A stretch of DNA of 48,569 nt from Arthrobacter pascens (GCF_017052465.1 NZ_JAFHKT010000104.1:1-48569); one strand, 5' to 3'. Positions 1 through 8,586 are shown, numbered from the stretch's first letter. Numbers and translations are program-made. The notes: generated by a model not told the origin, from the letters alone.

Positions 1-12
1 CCCTACACATCA

Positions 13-40
13 GAAACCGAGCGAGCAGCCACGTACCCCG
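13..40. other. possible degenerate recombination-type site at the truncation of the LacI gene
   Basis: The stretch carries GAAACCGAG followed about 11 bases later by GTACC, the same order and near-same spacing as in the better site at 5015-5060 (GAAACCGAG, then GTACC). It lies immediately beyond the stop codon of the truncated LacI gene. The left half is not recognisable, so this is a weak call. Confidence 0.25.
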
Positions 41-45
41 ATTGG

Positions 46-549
46 CTACATCAGTACAATCATCACAGGACCCATACCGGCATCGGAGGAAAAACTCCCA
101 TCAGCCGCGTTCATAACCTCCGTGGGAATTACACCTAGGGCGCGCAGGCTTTGGGTCTCTTCCTCGGACAACCGCAGTGAAAGCACCAGGACGGCATCGG
201 CGCGCCCCCGGAGTGTCTGGCCTTCAAAGAAGCGTCGGCGCCCGTCGGCATCTCCGAGCTCGTACAGCAGCACGTCCCGGCCCGCGGCCCTGAGCGCCGC
301 GCCGACACTGGAAATGACCTGGCCAAAAAACCACTTGGTGGCATCCGGGACGATCACGGCGATGGTGCCTGTCACCCCGGTCGCGAACCGCGCCGCACTC
401 GGCGACGCCAGGTAGCCGACCTCGGCCGCGATGTCCTTGATCCGCTGCCGGGTCGCCAGCGAAACGCCGGGAACGTCACGCAGCGCCCGGGACACCGTGG
501 ACACGGCCACGCCCGCCCGCTCTGCCACCTCTTCAATCTTCGCCGTCAC
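46..549 (-). pseudogene. LacI-family regulator, C-terminally truncated
   Basis: The first ~140 residues are a normal LacI-family start: a helix-turn-helix (IEEVAERAGVAVSTVSRALRD, residues about 5-24), the hinge region (PSAARFATGVTGTIAVIVPD), then the first part of the periplasmic-binding-protein-like sugar domain. The family is usually about 330-345 residues; this one stops after 167, and the last ~20 residues (from about NAADGSFSS) no longer read like the family. Most of the ligand-binding core is therefore missing, and induction by a sugar is unlikely. DNA binding could survive, but dimerisation would be impaired. Two good LacI-type palindromes lie just upstream (582-597 and 638-651), as expected for an autoregulated gene diverging from a sugar operon, yet no operon follows on the other side. 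I read this as a decayed regulator left after loss of its target genes. Confidence 0.75.
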
Positions 550-581
550 AGCAAGCTACGCTACGCGACGAACATCGCCGC

Positions 582-597
582 ACGCAAGCGCTTGCGT
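582..597. promoter_or_regulatory. LacI-family operator 1
   Basis: ACGCAAGCGCTTGCGT is a perfect 16-bp palindrome with the central CG and CGCAAnCGnTTGCG character typical of LacI/GalR operators. It is 33 bp upstream of the LacI start codon, so it is the likely autoregulatory site. Confidence 0.7.
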
Positions 598-637
598 CTT
601 TGCTGTTGCGGTGAATATTCGCCTGTGCACAAAGAGA

Positions 638-651
638 GCGCAAACGCTTGC
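638..651. promoter_or_regulatory. LacI-family operator 2
   Basis: GCGCAAACGCTTGC is a second near-palindromic LacI-type operator, 41 bp from the first. Paired operators in a divergent gap normally serve two promoters, but here the rightward gene is absent. Confidence 0.6.
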
Positions 652-659
652 TTCCTTCA

Positions 660-1258
660 CGCGGCTGCTCCGAAGGGGCGTCGGGGTGCTTCCGTTGCCT
701 TCTGGATGCGCTTTGCTCGGACGCGTTCTGGCGAGGGCCAGCCAAGCCAGCCTGTGCTACATCGCGCCACTCCGAGAAGCCCCCGGCCTAATTTCTCGCT
801 CGGAATAGCTTCCCGGAAATGCAGGCATCCTCGTCTCGTAACGCTAGCGTTTCGAGACGCTGAGGTTTTGAGACACTGGAGGACCCGCAAAGGAGCAGCT
901 TTACAAGCTGAAGCCCCTAGAGCGGTGAATCGCAGCGCCACCGGACGTCGTCTTGTTAGCGATAGGGCGAGCCCGAGTCCGGAGCGGAGACACCGCCGGA
1001 GCGCCAGACACAAGAAGTGGCTGTAGTCCTGGGCACGAGGACCAGGGCGCACCTATTCCCGCCACACCGGACCGGGCTATATCTCGAAGCGGTAGCCCAA
1101 CCCTGGTTCTGTTGTCAGATGCCGGGGCTTAGTGAGTCCTCCTCAAGCTTGCGCCTGAGCTGCGCCCTGTCCTAGTGTCCGGTGTTCTGTCCTGTCCGGG
1201 TTGAGTGGGCAGGTTCGGGGCGGGCGTGCTGGCTGACCTATCCCCCCCAATAGGGGTG
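660..1258. other. 600-bp stretch without a convincing gene
   Basis: Frames here are short, lack ribosome-binding sites and resemble no family I know. It contains the 26-bp palindromic site at 833-858 and otherwise looks like decayed sequence where the LacI-controlled operon would be expected. Confidence 0.5.
833..858. other. 26-bp near-perfect palindrome, serine-recombinase-like site
   Basis: The site reads GTCTCGTAAC, then GCTAGC, then GTTTCGAGAC: two inverted 12-bp arms with a single mismatched pair around a central TA. A further half-site, TTTTGAGACACTGG, follows at 866-879. The arms match the half-sites at 4928-4953 and 1840-1865. Two inverted ~12-bp arms around a 2-bp centre is the layout of a resolvase/invertase crossover site. 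No cognate enzyme is nearby, so function is inferred. Confidence 0.5.
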
Positions 1259-1777
1259 TTATCCCCGCTCCACGCGCATGTCCACATCGCCCGGCAGGTT
1301 TTCGAAGACGCTGAGGTCTGAGGTGATCTCACCCATTTTGGTGAGGGTGGGAACGGAGCTGGTTTCCTCGTAGATGATGGTGATGCTGTCGAGGGGGTTG
1401 TAGTAGACGATGTCTCCGGGTTGCACGTCCGTGTAGAACGGACCGCTTTCCGTCATCGGGGCGTTGAGCTCGGTGATGTATTCGATGCCGGCGTTCCGGA
1501 ACCAGGGCAGCGTGACCGGTAGCATGGCGGCGAAGTCCTGGGCGACTTGGGTGTCATTGAGCGTCGCGGTCATGACCACATCACCGGCGGTGATGGTGAT
1601 CGGCGTACCGCCCGTGGAGGCATCTGCCGGGGCCGAGGACTCGGTGGTGGTGGCTGAGGACAGGTCCCTTGTCGTGGCAGGGGATGCGGTGATGTTCTCG
1701 GCTGAGGGTGTGGAGCATGCGGCGAGGGCGATCGCGGCCGTTGCCGTGAGGGCGATGATGGACAGTGGCTTTTTCAT
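1259..1777 (-). CDS. cyclophilin-like fold lipoprotein
   Basis: A 172-residue secreted lipoprotein. A lipoprotein signal peptide ends in the lipobox LAAC (Cys at residue 21), followed by a Ser/Thr/Ala-rich spacer to about residue 55. The rest matches the small bacterial cyclophilin-like family: ITAGDVVMTATLNDTQVAQDF at the start of the barrel, then PGDIVYYNPLDSITIIYEE and a C-terminal MGEI segment. These proteins have a cyclophilin-type beta-barrel, but prolyl isomerase activity is generally not shown for them. The related enzyme-like members are cytoplasmic; here the domain would sit on the outer face of the membrane. It is monocistronic, with a recombination-type site (1840-1875) directly upstream. 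Family call fairly firm, role unknown. Confidence 0.8.
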   Translation of the reverse strand: MKKPLSIIALTATAAIALAACSTPSAENITASPATTRDLSSATTTESSAPADASTGGTPITITAGDVVMTATLNDTQVAQDFAAMLPVTLPWFRNAGIEYITELNAPMTESGPFYTDVQPGDIVYYNPLDSITIIYEETSSVPTLTKMGEITSDLSVFENLPGDVDMRVERG

Positions 1778-1839
1778 GTTTCCCTATGCGTTTTCGAGGG
1801 CCAAGCTTACAGTGGCCGCAATCGTGTGGTCGGCGAGAC

Positions 1840-1875
1840 GCCTCACATCCCTGGGGATACGAGACATCTCATCGG
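1840..1875 (+). repeat. direct repeat, left copy, flanking the AKR-SDR-XRE module
   Basis: Bases 1840-1865 form an imperfect 26-bp palindrome ending in GGATACGAGAC; 1866-1875 adds ATCTCATCGG. It matches 4928-4963 in the same orientation at 28 of 36 positions (21 of 26 in the core). The pair brackets the three genes between. The central dinucleotides differ (TG here, TT in the right copy), so present-day recombination between them may be impaired. Confidence 0.5.
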
Positions 1876-1940
1876 GACGAGCATTGATTGACGTTGATTC
1901 TTGGAACTGGGACCTTTGGCGAGGACAGCACGGCCAGGAA

Positions 1941-3715
<1,775 letters not shown>

Positions 3716-3834
3716 TGGTTGTTCTCTTTCATAGGGGTTTGGCTGAAATTGGGCAGACGTCAGCAAAGCTGGTTCAACGCGAGTTGCCTAGCTTGTTGAG
3801 TTTGTTTTGCTCTTACGGTGAAGGCGGAGCGTTC

Positions 3835-4812
3835 TTAGTCAGTTTCCTGTTCGGCCTTTTCCACGGCCTGGATGCGAGGTTGCGCCTGGGAACGGGAAGT
3901 TATGGCCGGTTCTTCTTCTGCGTCCTTGGTGGTGGACGGCGCCGCCGCCCAGCTGGCCAGGAACGCCAGCGCGCTTGCAGAGGCCGAGCCGGGCTCTGCG
4001 GTGAAGGTGAACAGGGTCTGGCCTTCGTCGCCGGGCAGGTGCAGGGTCTCGAACTGCAGGGACAGGTCCCCGACCACCGGGTGATGGAAGCGCTTGGTCC
4101 CGGTGGTGTGGATCCGCACGTCGTGCCCGGCCCATAGCGCGGCGAACTGTCCGCTGCGAGTGGTCAGCTCACCGATCAGTTCGTTCAGTGCCCGGTCGTG
4201 CGGGTTCCGGCCTGATTCCAGGCGCAGCATGGCCACCGTGGTGGCGGCCACCGCGTTCCAGTCCGGGTACAGGTCCCCGGCGCCGGGGTCGAGGAAAAGG
4301 TAGCGTGCCTGATTCGGCGGCCTGCCCGGAAGGTCGTGGCCGAAGGACACTGTTGAGTTGAAAACGTCTGCGTACAGTGCCCGGCCCAGAAGGTTGGCTG
4401 CGAGCACGTCCGAGCGGCCGTTCTGCACCAGCGCGGCCACGCCCGTCATCCCGTCCAGCAGGCGCAGCACCCCGGACCGGACCCGCTGCTGGGCCGGCTT
4501 CCTGGGAGTACGGCGTGCCGGTGTGTTGGCGGTCCGGGCCAAGTCCATCAGATGGGCCCGCTCGGCCTCATCCAGCTGAAGGGCGGCGGACACGGCCTCG
4601 AGGACTGAGTCGGAGACACCGCGGAGGCTGCCGCGTTCCAGCCTGGTGTAGTAGTCGGTGCTCACCCCGGCCAGCTGCGCCACTTCCTCACGCCGCAGGC
4701 CCGGCACCCGGCGCAGTTCCCCATAGCTGGGGACACCTGCCTGCTCCGGGCTGATCTTCGCGCGGCGCGAGATCAGGAACTCACGGATGTCTTCTCTTCT
4801 GTCCACATCCAT
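3835..4812 (-). CDS. XRE-family regulator with MmyB-like ligand-binding domain
   Basis: A 325-residue regulator. An XRE helix-turn-helix occupies about residues 36-84 (LRREEVAQLAGVSTDYYTRL). A PAS-like MmyB/MLTR ligand-binding domain fills about 105-275 (core FLDPGAGDLYPDWNAVAA, then the FETLHLPGD region). The C-terminal ~40 residues are low-complexity. The start is the methionine of MDVDRREDI; upstream in-frame sequence reads through recombination-type sites and is not protein-like. A 15-bp palindrome 31 bp upstream (4843-4857) is a good autoregulatory site. MLTR regulators usually control neighbouring SDR or AKR genes; here those genes lie downstream on the same strand rather than divergently. 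The ligand is unknown (fatty acids or other small lipophiles for studied relatives). Confidence 0.88.
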   Translation of the reverse strand: MDVDRREDIREFLISRRAKISPEQAGVPSYGELRRVPGLRREEVAQLAGVSTDYYTRLERGSLRGVSDSVLEAVSAALQLDEAERAHLMDLARTANTPARRTPRKPAQQRVRSGVLRLLDGMTGVAALVQNGRSDVLAANLLGRALYADVFNSTVSFGHDLPGRPPNQARYLFLDPGAGDLYPDWNAVAATTVAMLRLESGRNPHDRALNELIGELTTRSGQFAALWAGHDVRIHTTGTKRFHHPVVGDLSLQFETLHLPGDEGQTLFTFTAEPGSASASALAFLASWAAAPSTTKDAEEEPAITSRSQAQPRIQAVEKAEQETD

Positions 4813-4842
4813 CACGCTACGCACCCGGGGTGGACAGTGGCA

Positions 4843-4857
4843 GTGTCTGTTAGACAC
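4843..4857. promoter_or_regulatory. candidate operator of the XRE/MLTR regulator
   Basis: GTGTCTGTTAGACAC has perfect 6-bp inverted arms around GTT and sits 31 bp upstream of the regulator start codon. A site of this kind directly ahead of an MLTR-type gene suggests autoregulation. No second copy was seen ahead of the SDR gene. Confidence 0.55.
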
Positions 4858-4927
4858 CCCCAGTGGCGTCCGGACGTCCGACAGGTGGGGACCGTAGAAT
4901 TGTTTGCCTTTGATAAAAGGGTGGGCA

Positions 4928-4963
4928 GTCTCATAACCCTTCGGATACGAGACGTCTCGACGG
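4928..4963 (+). repeat. direct repeat, right copy, flanking the AKR-SDR-XRE module
   Basis: The core 4928-4953 is a 26-bp imperfect palindrome starting GTCTCATAACC and ending GGATACGAGAC, followed by GTCTCGACGG. It is the partner of 1840-1875 (28 of 36 identical, same orientation). The next site (5015-5060) begins 51 bp further on, so two module borders meet here. Confidence 0.5.
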
Positions 4964-5014
4964 TTGCATGCTCGGCTCGCGAAGGTACGGTGGTACGCTG
5001 CGAGTCGGCGATTC

Positions 5015-5060
5015 TCATAACTATGTGTCGAAACCGAGTTGCTAAATCGCTGTACCAACC
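5015..5060 (+). repeat. direct repeat, left copy, flanking the excalibur module
   Basis: Bases 5015-5036 match 8469-8490 at 21 of 22 positions (TCATAACT, then A or G, then TGTGTCGAAACCG), and the match continues more weakly to 5060/8514 (35 of 46 overall), same orientation. A further inverted half-site, TAGTTACGAGACACTTGG, ends at 5080, exactly where the excalibur remnant begins. Confidence 0.55.
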
Positions 5061-5081
5061 ATTAGTTACGAGACACTTGGA

Positions 5082-5187
5082 AACTGCACCGCCGCCAGGG
5101 CCGCTGGCGCTGCGCCTGTCTGCGCGGGCACCGGGATACGCACCCCACCACCTCGACCGTGACAGCGACGGTAGCGGCTGCGAATAA
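5082..5187 (+). pseudogene. excalibur-domain remnant, frameshifted
   Basis: Two plus-strand frames together spell a complete excalibur motif. The first frame gives NCTAARAAGAAPVCAG (from 5082) and the second gives GYAPHHLDRDSDGSGCE followed by a stop at 5185-5187. One base has been lost or gained near 5130, and everything upstream of the NC pair is missing. Excalibur domains are short extracellular calcium-binding modules with a DxDxDGxxCE core, usually at the C-terminus of secreted proteins. Similarity starts within a base or two of the recombination half-site ending at 5080, so this looks like the tail of a gene cut at that site. It lies convergent to the intact excalibur gene at 5335-6060, forming an inverted pair. 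Confidence 0.7.
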
Positions 5188-5269
5188 TGCAGGCTGCCGC
5201 GTCGAGTGGCGCGGGGCCCCCATGTTCAGGGGGCTGACGCACGGCGGGACTCATAGTCCTTAAAGCAGT

Positions 5270-5310
5270 CTGCCGTGGATGCATTCCACGAAGGAAGACA
5301 TCCACGGCAG
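5270..5310. terminator. hairpin, intrinsic-type terminator
   Basis: Perfect 12-bp arms, CTGCCGTGGATG and CATCCACGGCAG, are separated by 17 bases just beyond the stop codon of the PASTA-excalibur gene. There is no strong U-tract, so termination efficiency is uncertain. Confidence 0.6.
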
Positions 5311-5334
5311 GGCTGTTACTTTGGACAGCTTTGG

Positions 5335-6060
5335 CTACGACTCGCAGGCGACGCCGTCGCGATCGCGGTCAAGGCTGGTGCTGTAGCCAGCCTGCCCGGC
5401 GTACAGCGGCGCGGCTCCTGCGGCCTTTGCTGCGGCGCAGTTGGCGTAGTAGGCGGAGGCGGGTGCCGGCGGGGCAGCCTGCTGCACCGGAGCCTGCGGG
5501 ACGGCCTGCTGCGCCGCCTGTTCGGCCGCCAACTTCTCGGCAGCCGCAGCCGCATCCGCGGCAACCTTGTCCGCGGCAGCCGTATCGGCGGCCGCTTTAT
5601 CAGCGGCTACTTTGTCCGCTGCAGCCTTGTCCGCGGCAGCTTTCGCAGCTGCAGCCTTTACTGCAGCAGCCTTCTCGGCGGCCACTTTGTCTGCAGCAGC
5701 CTTCTCCGCCGCTGCCTTTTCCGCCGCAATCGTGTCAAGGTTCTTGACGCCGAGATGCACGGTGGAGCCCTTTGCCACCTGTGCACCGTCCGTGGGGTCT
5801 TGGGACACTACCTGCCAGTTCTTCTTCACAATGATCGACTTGCCGTCCACGGTGTCCTCAGCCTCGACCTCGAGCCCGAGATCCTCCAGCTGTTCCGTGG
5901 CGACATCCAGGGTCAGGCCCACTACGCCTGGAACCGTGGCAGTCTCTTCAGCCACTGCAACAGCGGTTGCTGATTCTGCCGGCTGCGCAGCCTCCTGCTT
6001 GCCGCCGCATCCAGTCAGCATGAGGCCGGCCAGTACGACTAATATCAATGTCTTTTTCAT
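5335..6060 (-). CDS. PASTA-excalibur lipoprotein with Ala/Lys repeat stalk
   Basis: A 241-residue surface lipoprotein. The signal peptide ends in lipobox LTGC (Cys18). One PASTA domain spans about residues 42-107 (VPGVVGLTLDVATEQLEDLGL, then KNWQVVSQDPTDGAQV); PASTA modules bind peptidoglycan or muropeptides in some proteins. Residues about 108-185 are a repeated alanine-rich stalk of AAEKAAADK-like units that should form a rigid or coiled helix. A Pro/Ala/Gln linker leads to a C-terminal excalibur domain (about 204-241) with the calcium-binding LDRDRDGVACE core. A good ribosome-binding site, AAGGGGGA, precedes the start. The layout suggests a membrane-anchored protein spanning part of the cell wall. 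It is next to a nuclease with the same C-terminal module. Confidence 0.85.
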   Translation of the reverse strand: MKKTLILVVLAGLMLTGCGGKQEAAQPAESATAVAVAEETATVPGVVGLTLDVATEQLEDLGLEVEAEDTVDGKSIIVKKNWQVVSQDPTDGAQVAKGSTVHLGVKNLDTIAAEKAAAEKAAADKVAAEKAAAVKAAAAKAAADKAAADKVAADKAAADTAAADKVAADAAAAAEKLAAEQAAQQAVPQAPVQQAAPPAPASAYYANCAAAKAAGAAPLYAGQAGYSTSLDRDRDGVACES

Positions 6061-6105
6061 TTTTCCCCCTTGGAAAGTTTGAAACTGTGGAGTGATGGAA
6101 TTGGT

Positions 6106-7527
6106 CTAGCTCTCGCAGGCAACGCCGTCGGAGTCGCGGTCCAGCGCCGGTCGATAGCCCGCCGACCCGGCATACAGCGGTGCTGCACCAGCAAGTTTGG
6201 CCGCCGCGCAGTTGGCGTAATAGGCGGCAGCCGGTGCTGCCGGAGCGGGGGCGGGCACCGGTGCTGCCGGAACGGGGGCAGGCACAACCGGCGCCGGAGC
6301 TGCCGGTGCCGGGACCGGGACAACGACAGCGGGGGCAGGTGCCACGGCGGCCGGGGCCGGAGCAACGACAGCCGGGGCAGGTGCCACCACCGGTGCAGGC
6401 TCAGGAGCCGCCGCCGCGGCGGCCGGCGCCTTCTCATTTGTTGGTGCGAGCTGGCCCGAACAGTCGGCCAGGATCCTGGCCATCGCGTCGTGCTCCGCCT
6501 GGGTAACCCACAGGCTGTACGTCGCCTTCACCGAAATCTGCCGGGCAACGTATTCGCACCTGAAGCCCTTGTTTGGCGGCAGCCAGGTGGCTGCGTCGCC
6601 GTCGCCCTTTTGCATGTTTGTCGGGCCGTCCGTCGACTGCAGGTTCAGCGGGTCATTGGCGAAGGCTGTCCGCTGTTCCGTGGTCAGCTGCTGAGCGCCC
6701 TTCTGCCAGGCGTCGCTGAGGGCAACAACATGGTCGATCTGGACGGCGCTGCTGGTCGCAGCCCCCCGCAGGAAGTTGATGGTGGTGCCCGTGTAAGGGT
6801 CCGCCAGCGTGCCGGAGCGCACCTTGCACGGGACGCTGTTGGTGTATTTGATACCGGTGAGGTCTCGTTTGAGAGTGTCATTCCGGGTGTCGCAACCGTT
6901 GCGGTCAACGTCTGCCCATGCCTGGCCGAACAGCGCGCGGTCATATCCCGTCTTTGGCGCCCGGCCCTTGATGGGAAGGGTGGCCAGCAGGTCGACCGCC
7001 TTAGTGGCGAAGGCAGGCTGCGTCTTTGGAGCCGTCACGCTGGCGCCCTGCGCCAAGAGGGGCAGGCTGTCAGGATCCAGCGGGGAGCCTGTCTCCTGCA
7101 CGGTTGGAGCGGACGACGGCGTCGGCGTCGCTGTGGAGGTAGGGCCCGCCTCTGCGGAGGCTGGCGAGGCAGTGCCCTCCGACGAGGCGGCCTCCAGCTC
7201 CGCCGTCGCACTGCGCGGCATCGCCAAGCCGCCCGCGATAAACAAGGCAAAGGCGGCAGCAAGCGCAATGGCCCCCGCCTTCCGCTTGGCCGGGAGCCAC
7301 GCCCACGAACGGCGCCCGGTCGCCAGGACATAGAGACCGGTGAGGGCGGCCGAGATGGCCAGGACGACCAGGGCACCCCCAATGCCGCCACTGAATGCCC
7401 CCAGCATCACGAACAGCGCGGTAATGCCCCCGACAATGAACGTGGACGCGCGTGGCTTTCGCGGTGGCCTCGGGCCTGGTCCCGCACCGGTTGGTCCTGG
7501 TCCCAGAAGGCTCTCGTACTTCGACAT
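6106..7527 (-). CDS. membrane-anchored HNH nuclease (GmrSD C-terminal/DUF1524 type) with excalibur tail
   Basis: A 473-residue protein. About residues 28-66 hold two hydrophobic segments, then a basic loop (RRSWAWLPAKRK) and a third near 80-98, which would leave the rest outside the cell. A Ser/Thr/Pro/Ala linker follows. The nuclease domain spans about 160-360, with Asp265-His266 (QIDHVVALSDAW), the NDPLNLQ segment and NMQKGD, the His-Asn-His arrangement of DUF1524. A long Pro/Ala/Val linker (about 365-435) ends in an excalibur calcium-binding domain (LDRDSDGVACE). The start at MSKYES is chosen because GGGGA lies 5 bases upstream; a start 12 bases earlier is possible. DNA or RNA outside the membrane is the likely substrate, for nutrient use or competition. 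DUF1524 alone is known from GmrSD restriction enzymes, but this architecture is not a restriction system. Confidence 0.85.
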   Translation of the reverse strand: MSKYESLLGPGPTGAGPGPRPPRKPRASTFIVGGITALFVMLGAFSGGIGGALVVLAISAALTGLYVLATGRRSWAWLPAKRKAGAIALAAAFALFIAGGLAMPRSATAELEAASSEGTASPASAEAGPTSTATPTPSSAPTVQETGSPLDPDSLPLLAQGASVTAPKTQPAFATKAVDLLATLPIKGRAPKTGYDRALFGQAWADVDRNGCDTRNDTLKRDLTGIKYTNSVPCKVRSGTLADPYTGTTINFLRGAATSSAVQIDHVVALSDAWQKGAQQLTTEQRTAFANDPLNLQSTDGPTNMQKGDGDAATWLPPNKGFRCEYVARQISVKATYSLWVTQAEHDAMARILADCSGQLAPTNEKAPAAAAAAPEPAPVVAPAPAVVAPAPAAVAPAPAVVVPVPAPAAPAPVVPAPVPAAPVPAPAPAAPAAAYYANCAAAKLAGAAPLYAGSAGYRPALDRDSDGVACES

Positions 7528-7543
7528 TCGTATCCCCATTAAT

Positions 7544-7570
7544 AAAGGCCCGGCGAGTAGCCGGGCCTTT
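7544..7570 (-). promoter_or_regulatory. terminator-like hairpin inside the leader of the nuclease gene
   Basis: The minus strand carries AAAGGCCCGGC and GCCGGGCCTTT, perfect 11-bp arms around a 5-base loop, followed by TTTATT and then at once by the GGGGA ribosome-binding site of the nuclease gene. There is no space for a promoter between hairpin and start codon. It could be the end of an upstream transcript or an attenuator that transcription must pass to reach the nuclease gene. Confidence 0.55.
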
Positions 7571-7919
7571 TGCTTAAGCCGAAATGTAGCTAATGAAAAG
7601 CGTATTTCCCCGGCGCCTGGGGAAAACGACAACAGCGTTGATCTTGGGGCAACGTTGATCCAGTCTTGAGCCAACCTTGAGGATCCGTGTCACACTGCGC
7701 ATCCAACGCGTAACTGCCACGCATCTTGTGCATGAGGCGCGCGCACCGCTGGCTCGTCTCGGTCCCTTGTTGCTGGTGAGATGCATGGGTCGGCTTCAGC
7801 AGCGTCCGCCCGTAACTGCAGCGGAATGCCCGGGAGCGCCTGGGATAGGCTCGCTCGGGACCGAACAAGCACTGACTCAAACTTTCAGGGCGGGGAATTC
7901 ATTGGATCTACTGGGCGGC
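7571..7919. other. 350-bp divergent intergenic region
   Basis: No gene recognised. Bases 7605-7625 form a second inverted repeat (TTTCCCC and GGGGAAA around 7 bases). A short direct repeat containing GTTGATC occurs near 7637 and 7653. Promoters for the nuclease gene (leftward) and the membrane protein gene (rightward) must lie here, but no confident -35/-10 pair was found. Confidence 0.4.
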
Positions 7920-8444
7920 ATGAGCCGCGACGAACTCAGCATCTCTACTTGGGTTGCCGCCGCCGTCTTCGCGCTTGTGGCCGGCGTCTGGCGTCCGCGC
8001 CGGCTTCATTGGAACGCCCTTGGCTCCGCCCTGGTCTTCGCTGCCCTCAACGCGGGTGCCGGGATCTACGTCCTGAACCACTTCAGTGACTCGCGCTGGT
8101 CCACAGGCGGAGAGCCGCCGCTGAGCGCGCCGTCGTTTTCCGGGACGCCTGTCGTGGGGCAGTTTCTGGGACCCCTAGACTCCGCTCTGAACGGAGTGGT
8201 CGGCGGGGTGAACGAGTTCCTGGCGTTCAAGCAGGCACTTCCCGTCGCGCTGGACTTCCTTGCCGCGTCCGGCTGGGCCCTGCTGGTGACGTTCCCGCTT
8301 GCCATTCTCGCCGCCGGCATCAGTTACGCCGAGGCTAGGCGCCGAACGGCGGACTTCGAAAAGTACCGTGCCACCGTTGACCTGCTCCAAGAGGAACTTG
8401 AGCAGGTCAAGCGGCAGATCTCGTCAGGAAATTCCGGTCGGTGA
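7920..8444 (+). CDS. two- or three-helix membrane protein with C-terminal coiled coil, unknown
   Basis: A 174-residue protein from the MSRDELSIST start. A TTG codon at 7902 with a better-placed GGGCGGGG is an alternative start. Hydrophobic segments run about 8-22 (TWVAAAVFALVAGVW), 30-46 and 118-138 (LAASGWALLVTFPLAILAAGI). The segment between them is polar and probably outside the cell. The C-terminal ~35 residues are a charged coiled coil (ADFEKYRATVDLLQEELEQ). I do not recognise a family. It diverges from the excalibur nuclease gene and ends 24 bp before the recombination-type repeat at 8469, so it appears to be the last gene of that module. Confidence 0.65.
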   Translation: MSRDELSISTWVAAAVFALVAGVWRPRRLHWNALGSALVFAALNAGAGIYVLNHFSDSRWSTGGEPPLSAPSFSGTPVVGQFLGPLDSALNGVVGGVNEFLAFKQALPVALDFLAASGWALLVTFPLAILAAGISYAEARRRTADFEKYRATVDLLQEELEQVKRQISSGNSGR

Positions 8445-8468
8445 ACACCTGCCTCCGTCGCTGACGAA

Positions 8469-8514
8469 TCATAACTGTGTGTCGAAACCGTTTGGTGGAA
8501 TGGCAGTACTCACC
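8469..8514 (+). repeat. direct repeat, right copy, flanking the excalibur module
   Basis: Partner of 5015-5060: 21 of 22 bases identical in 8469-8490 and 35 of 46 overall, same orientation. The pair encloses 3.4 kb of cell-surface genes. Confidence 0.55.
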
Positions 8515-8586
8515 TAGCCACCGGAACGCCAAGGGCCTGTATATAGACTGCTGTGGTAGGTGTACCTCGACTATTAGGAGAAGTTC

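Noticed and set aside
4813..5058. An 82-residue N-terminal extension of the XRE regulator
   Set aside because: The added sequence is not protein-like, includes the 4928-4963 repeat and has no start signal; the ATG at 4812 opens the family region.
6106..7527. The DUF1524 gene as part of a GmrSD restriction system
   Set aside because: No GmrS-type NTPase/DUF262 domain or methyltransferase is nearby, and the helices and excalibur tail point to an exported protein.
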